Assembly: GCA_027575765.1 (NCBI GenBank)
Contig: JANBPT010000858.1
Location: 1 to 20,693, forward strand
Length of the DNA stretch: 20,693 nt
Source of the DNA: Tieghemiomyces parasiticus
Taxonomy: Eukaryota > Kickxellomycota > Dimargaritomycetes > Dimargaritales > Dimargaritaceae
Reading direction: 5' to 3'
A model generated the notes under the pieces. It had not been told where the DNA came from and searched no databases. It saw nothing but the letters and a program-made list of their open reading frames with translations. The position numbers were made by a program, and so were the translations under genes. Below are positions 18,209 through 20,693 of this stretch, piece by piece. Each line of letters begins with the position of its first letter. Positions within the stretch are counted from its first letter, which is position 1.

Positions 18209-20323
18209 GCGGAGGCCGCCACTGCTGCGGGGTCTAGATCCTTGGCCTTCTCACCCCTGGCCAGCCGTACGGATTCTATGGATTGGTCCCCCTACAAGGA
18301 TCCTAGCCGGGCCTCTGACCTGTATTTCTGCTTTGACTAGACTCACATGTTGGCTTTTTCACTATAACATACATTAAAAAAAAAGCTATGCGGGGGCTTC
18401 ACTGGTCCACCAGAGAGGCCCATTTTTCCCCCTTTTTCCTCTAGGCCCGACACCGCCCGTAGGACGTTGGTAATGGAGCTAGTAATGGTCAAGTACAATC
18501 ACGCTGGGCTTCCTTGGAGTACGGATTGGCTGGCCGTGTATTGGTGGCGAGGGTAGAGATGTATCCGGGGTAGTGCTAACCGATCTAGCGAGTCACGCAG
18601 GTCGCCTTTCTCGGGATGAGGGGTCGGAGGACCGTTTGGATTGCCTCCCAAGGAGAGGCCGGAGCTCAGGAGTGGCCAGGACCGTTGGTAACAACCATGG
18701 GCACCGCCTAATTTGGGCATTACGGTCGAAGTGTGGCGGGCTCTCGACTGGGTTACCCAAGGTAAATGTCGACTAGGTTTGCCTCCTGCGGGCGGTCGGT
18801 CGGTGAGGTCCAGGCTGGCCAAGGAAGCAAAGAAGAACTACGAATAGTGGTGCGGCAGCCATGGGTTGGACGTTTCGGCGTTGGCACTGCTGACTCTGAC
18901 CAATCCTAAACGAGGGGCATATCTGGAAGCCCTCGGAGCATGCCCGCCTTCCTGGCGGCTATTTTCATTTACGTCTCAAGTTACCAGATAATCTTCATCT
19001 TAATGGGTCTATTAGACTGGGACTCGGTGGCGCGGAAAGACGGCGTGCTGGCCATGGTGTTGGGAGCCAGGGTGAAGGGAGGAGGAGGGAGGCGGGCGGA
19101 GCTTACTACTTAAATTGTGTATTACGACCCGAGTGCGGACTTTGAATAGCACAATCAATCAGGGGGGGGCGCTGTACCTAGATGGATGGACTAATGGTTT
19201 GGTTGACAAACAATCGGCAGAACGGCCGAAAGAAGCACCGTGGCTATTCTGGAATATATTCTTGAACCTGAAGTGACTTTCGTGGGGAGAGCCTCCAACG
19301 GAATAAGAAGTGACGGTAGGGGTAGAGAGCAGGCTCATGGGGAACTTCACGTTGGGTATCCTAGCCACGGACAACTCCCCATTATGAGTAACACGGGGTC
19401 GTCGCCAGGGCCTCCTTGCCGCTGATACAACGGGTTGCTGCGTGTGTGGCGCCTGAAACTGCGGCCGCTTGAGGGCTATTGGAGCCAAGCGTACCGCGGC
19501 GGTCAGGGAGGCCCAATTCAACACGGCACCGGCGCCACGACTTCACTTATCCGCCTCCTCAGCCATCGGGCCGCTTGCCCATGGAGCTCCGATCGCCGCG
19601 TGTATGTTCCCTCTGTGGCTCCTAATGGTGGCATTCGCCCTTAGATCCATAGCCTTGCAGCATGATGACCTTTCGTAAAGATCAACGGCCGGCCTAAGGG
19701 CCCTGGAGCGGGATCCCCTCCTGCAGGTCCTCGTCACCTTCACTTACCATGCGATCCAGCGCGGTGGGGACAGAATCGCGCGTACTCCACTCCCGTCATC
19801 GGGGTGCTAGTCAACAAACCGCGATGGGTCGGCGTAGACTACGCTCACCTACTGCTTCTGACCTACTCCCACCGCCTTCCAGAGACAGACCCGCCTCACC
19901 CTGCTCGCTCCCTTACCTACCTACGTGCCTGAGTTACTGATATAATAAGCGGCTGGCGGTGCCCTGGCCTTTAAGAAACAGGCGCCTCACAATCCCCACT
20001 TACAGCCTTTGTCTCCGATCCCTCGCCCCAACCAAGCGAACTTTCTCACCGACTTGCCCCTGGATCCAGCCCCCGCCCCCTCGGTGTCACACCTCTGTAT
20101 ATCCTTCAAGGTCTGCCCGCCCACGGCCCCCACAACTTTCGCCCCCTTTGACTCCACCGTTCCAAAGCCTCTCATGTTGGCCAAGTACCGCTGCCCATTC
20201 CTACTGGTTGCCGTCTCACTTGCCGTTCGTCCTTCGACCGCTACGCATTCCGTCTGCCTCGCTGCCACCTCATTTCCCGCGCCCCTACTAGGCACCTGCC
20301 CCGCACCTAACTTTACCCGCACC
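18209..20323. other. 2.1-kb intergenic region
   Basis: No gene is recognisable. ATTAAA at 18373-18378, followed by an A-run, may be the poly(A) signal of the J-protein gene. A purine-rich tract at 19070-19096 fits a four-run G-quadruplex pattern. An open frame at 19469-19678 has a hydrophobic stretch but no ATG or domain support. TATAATAA at 19941-19948 could be a promoter element for the gene starting at 20324. The 350 bases before that start are pyrimidine-rich on the plus strand. Confidence 0.5.
19941..19948 (+). promoter_or_regulatory. TATA-like element upstream of the NTF2-like gene
   Basis: TATAATAA, about 380 bases before the ATG at 20324. Position and sequence are the only support. 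Confidence 0.25.
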
Positions 20324-20484
20324 ATGGCCACCGATATGGCCACTTCCCAGTCCACTAAGCCCACCCCCGCCCAAGGCCTGGACACCTTGTCCCCAGCCCG
20401 TCGTCAGCTCGTCGATGACGTCATGTCGCTATACCGCTGCGATCCCAACCACGCCCGTTTTCGCCACTACGAGGACAACGCCGT
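20324..20484 (+). CDS. Probable NTF2/SnoaL-like domain protein, first exon (partial)
   Basis: The likely start is the ATG in ACCATGG at 20324. The frame is also open upstream from 20009, but that part is low-complexity and looks like leader. The exon encodes 53 residues plus two bases of the next codon and ends at a strong donor, GT/GTAAGT, at 20485. The segment SPARRQLVDDVMSLYRCDP, then FRHYEDNAV, resembles the first helix and following strand of small NTF2-fold proteins common in fungi, in which the next residues usually read F.DP. No acceptor restoring that continuation is visible in the remaining 209 bases, so the intron appears to run past the window edge. Its biochemical function is unknown. 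Assignment rests on a short N-terminal segment recalled by eye and needs the missing exons. Confidence 0.7.
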
Positions 20485-20693
20485 GTAAGTTTAGTCTTCA
20501 GGCAGTACGGCTGGTGGTGGCACGCTACGCTATCGCCAGAGCGTAGGTCAAGCGAGCTGCCTTCGGTCTCACAGGTGACCGCCATGCCGCCCCTATGTTC
20601 CCTTCCTGGGTGAAACTCGTGCTGCACGACACAGGTCGCAGATTGGAAACGCAGGGAAGACATCCACATGATGGCTGTGGCATTTGCATTATC
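20485..20693 (+). other. Start of an intron running off the window
   Basis: Begins GTAAGTTT. CAG sites at about 20574 and 20634 were tested: the first gives an immediate stop and the second gives a sequence unlike the family, so neither was accepted. Confidence 0.5.

Overview
The window looks like nuclear DNA of a filamentous or early-diverging fungus. The genes are GC-rich and carry spliceosomal introns with GTAAGT-type donors (165 to 252 nt, plus one of 862 nt). Starts sit in ACCATGG-like contexts. A nuclear-type tRNA gene has A and B boxes, a T-run terminator and no encoded CCA. The proteins are typical of fungi. An NRPS fragment and the protein style are compatible with Zoopagomycota/Kickxellomycotina (for example Dimargaritales), but that placement is a guess from style, not a measured result.

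Layout. 1-621 (+): C-terminal end of a nonribosomal peptide synthetase, ending in an epimerization/condensation-type domain. 622 to about 4236: AT-rich, gene-poor stretch with a diverged direct repeat pair (about 2585-2962 and 3845-4236). 4237-4560 and 4568-4891: two solo LTRs of exactly 324 bp, each with its own perfect 4-bp target-site duplication, stacked in the 5' leader of a tRNA-Lys(CUU) gene (4901-4973). 5555-7226 (+): cytosolic seryl-tRNA synthetase, three exons including a 12-nt last exon. 8008-10359 (-): scavenger mRNA decapping enzyme DcpS/Dcs1, four exons, 352 aa. 12874-14271 (+): RING-H2 E3 ligase with a second RING-like Cys/His cluster. 15028-16026 (-): F-box/LRR protein. 16943-18208 (+): ER membrane J-protein of the DNAJB12/14 type. 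20324 to past the edge (+): first exon of a probable NTF2/SnoaL-like protein.

The genes do not form an operon or an obvious pathway. They are ordinary housekeeping genes (translation, mRNA decay, ubiquitin ligation, ER protein quality control) separated by 0.75 to 2.5 kb of non-coding DNA. The RING gene and the F-box gene converge; the F-box and J-protein genes diverge from a 916-bp shared intergenic region.

The most notable signal is the repeated retrotransposon insertion into the few bases just upstream of the tRNA-Lys gene. It resembles the Pol III-directed integration of yeast Ty3 but has a different target-duplication length and lies closer to the tRNA. I see no CRISPR array, rRNA, or bacterial-style defence or operon system.
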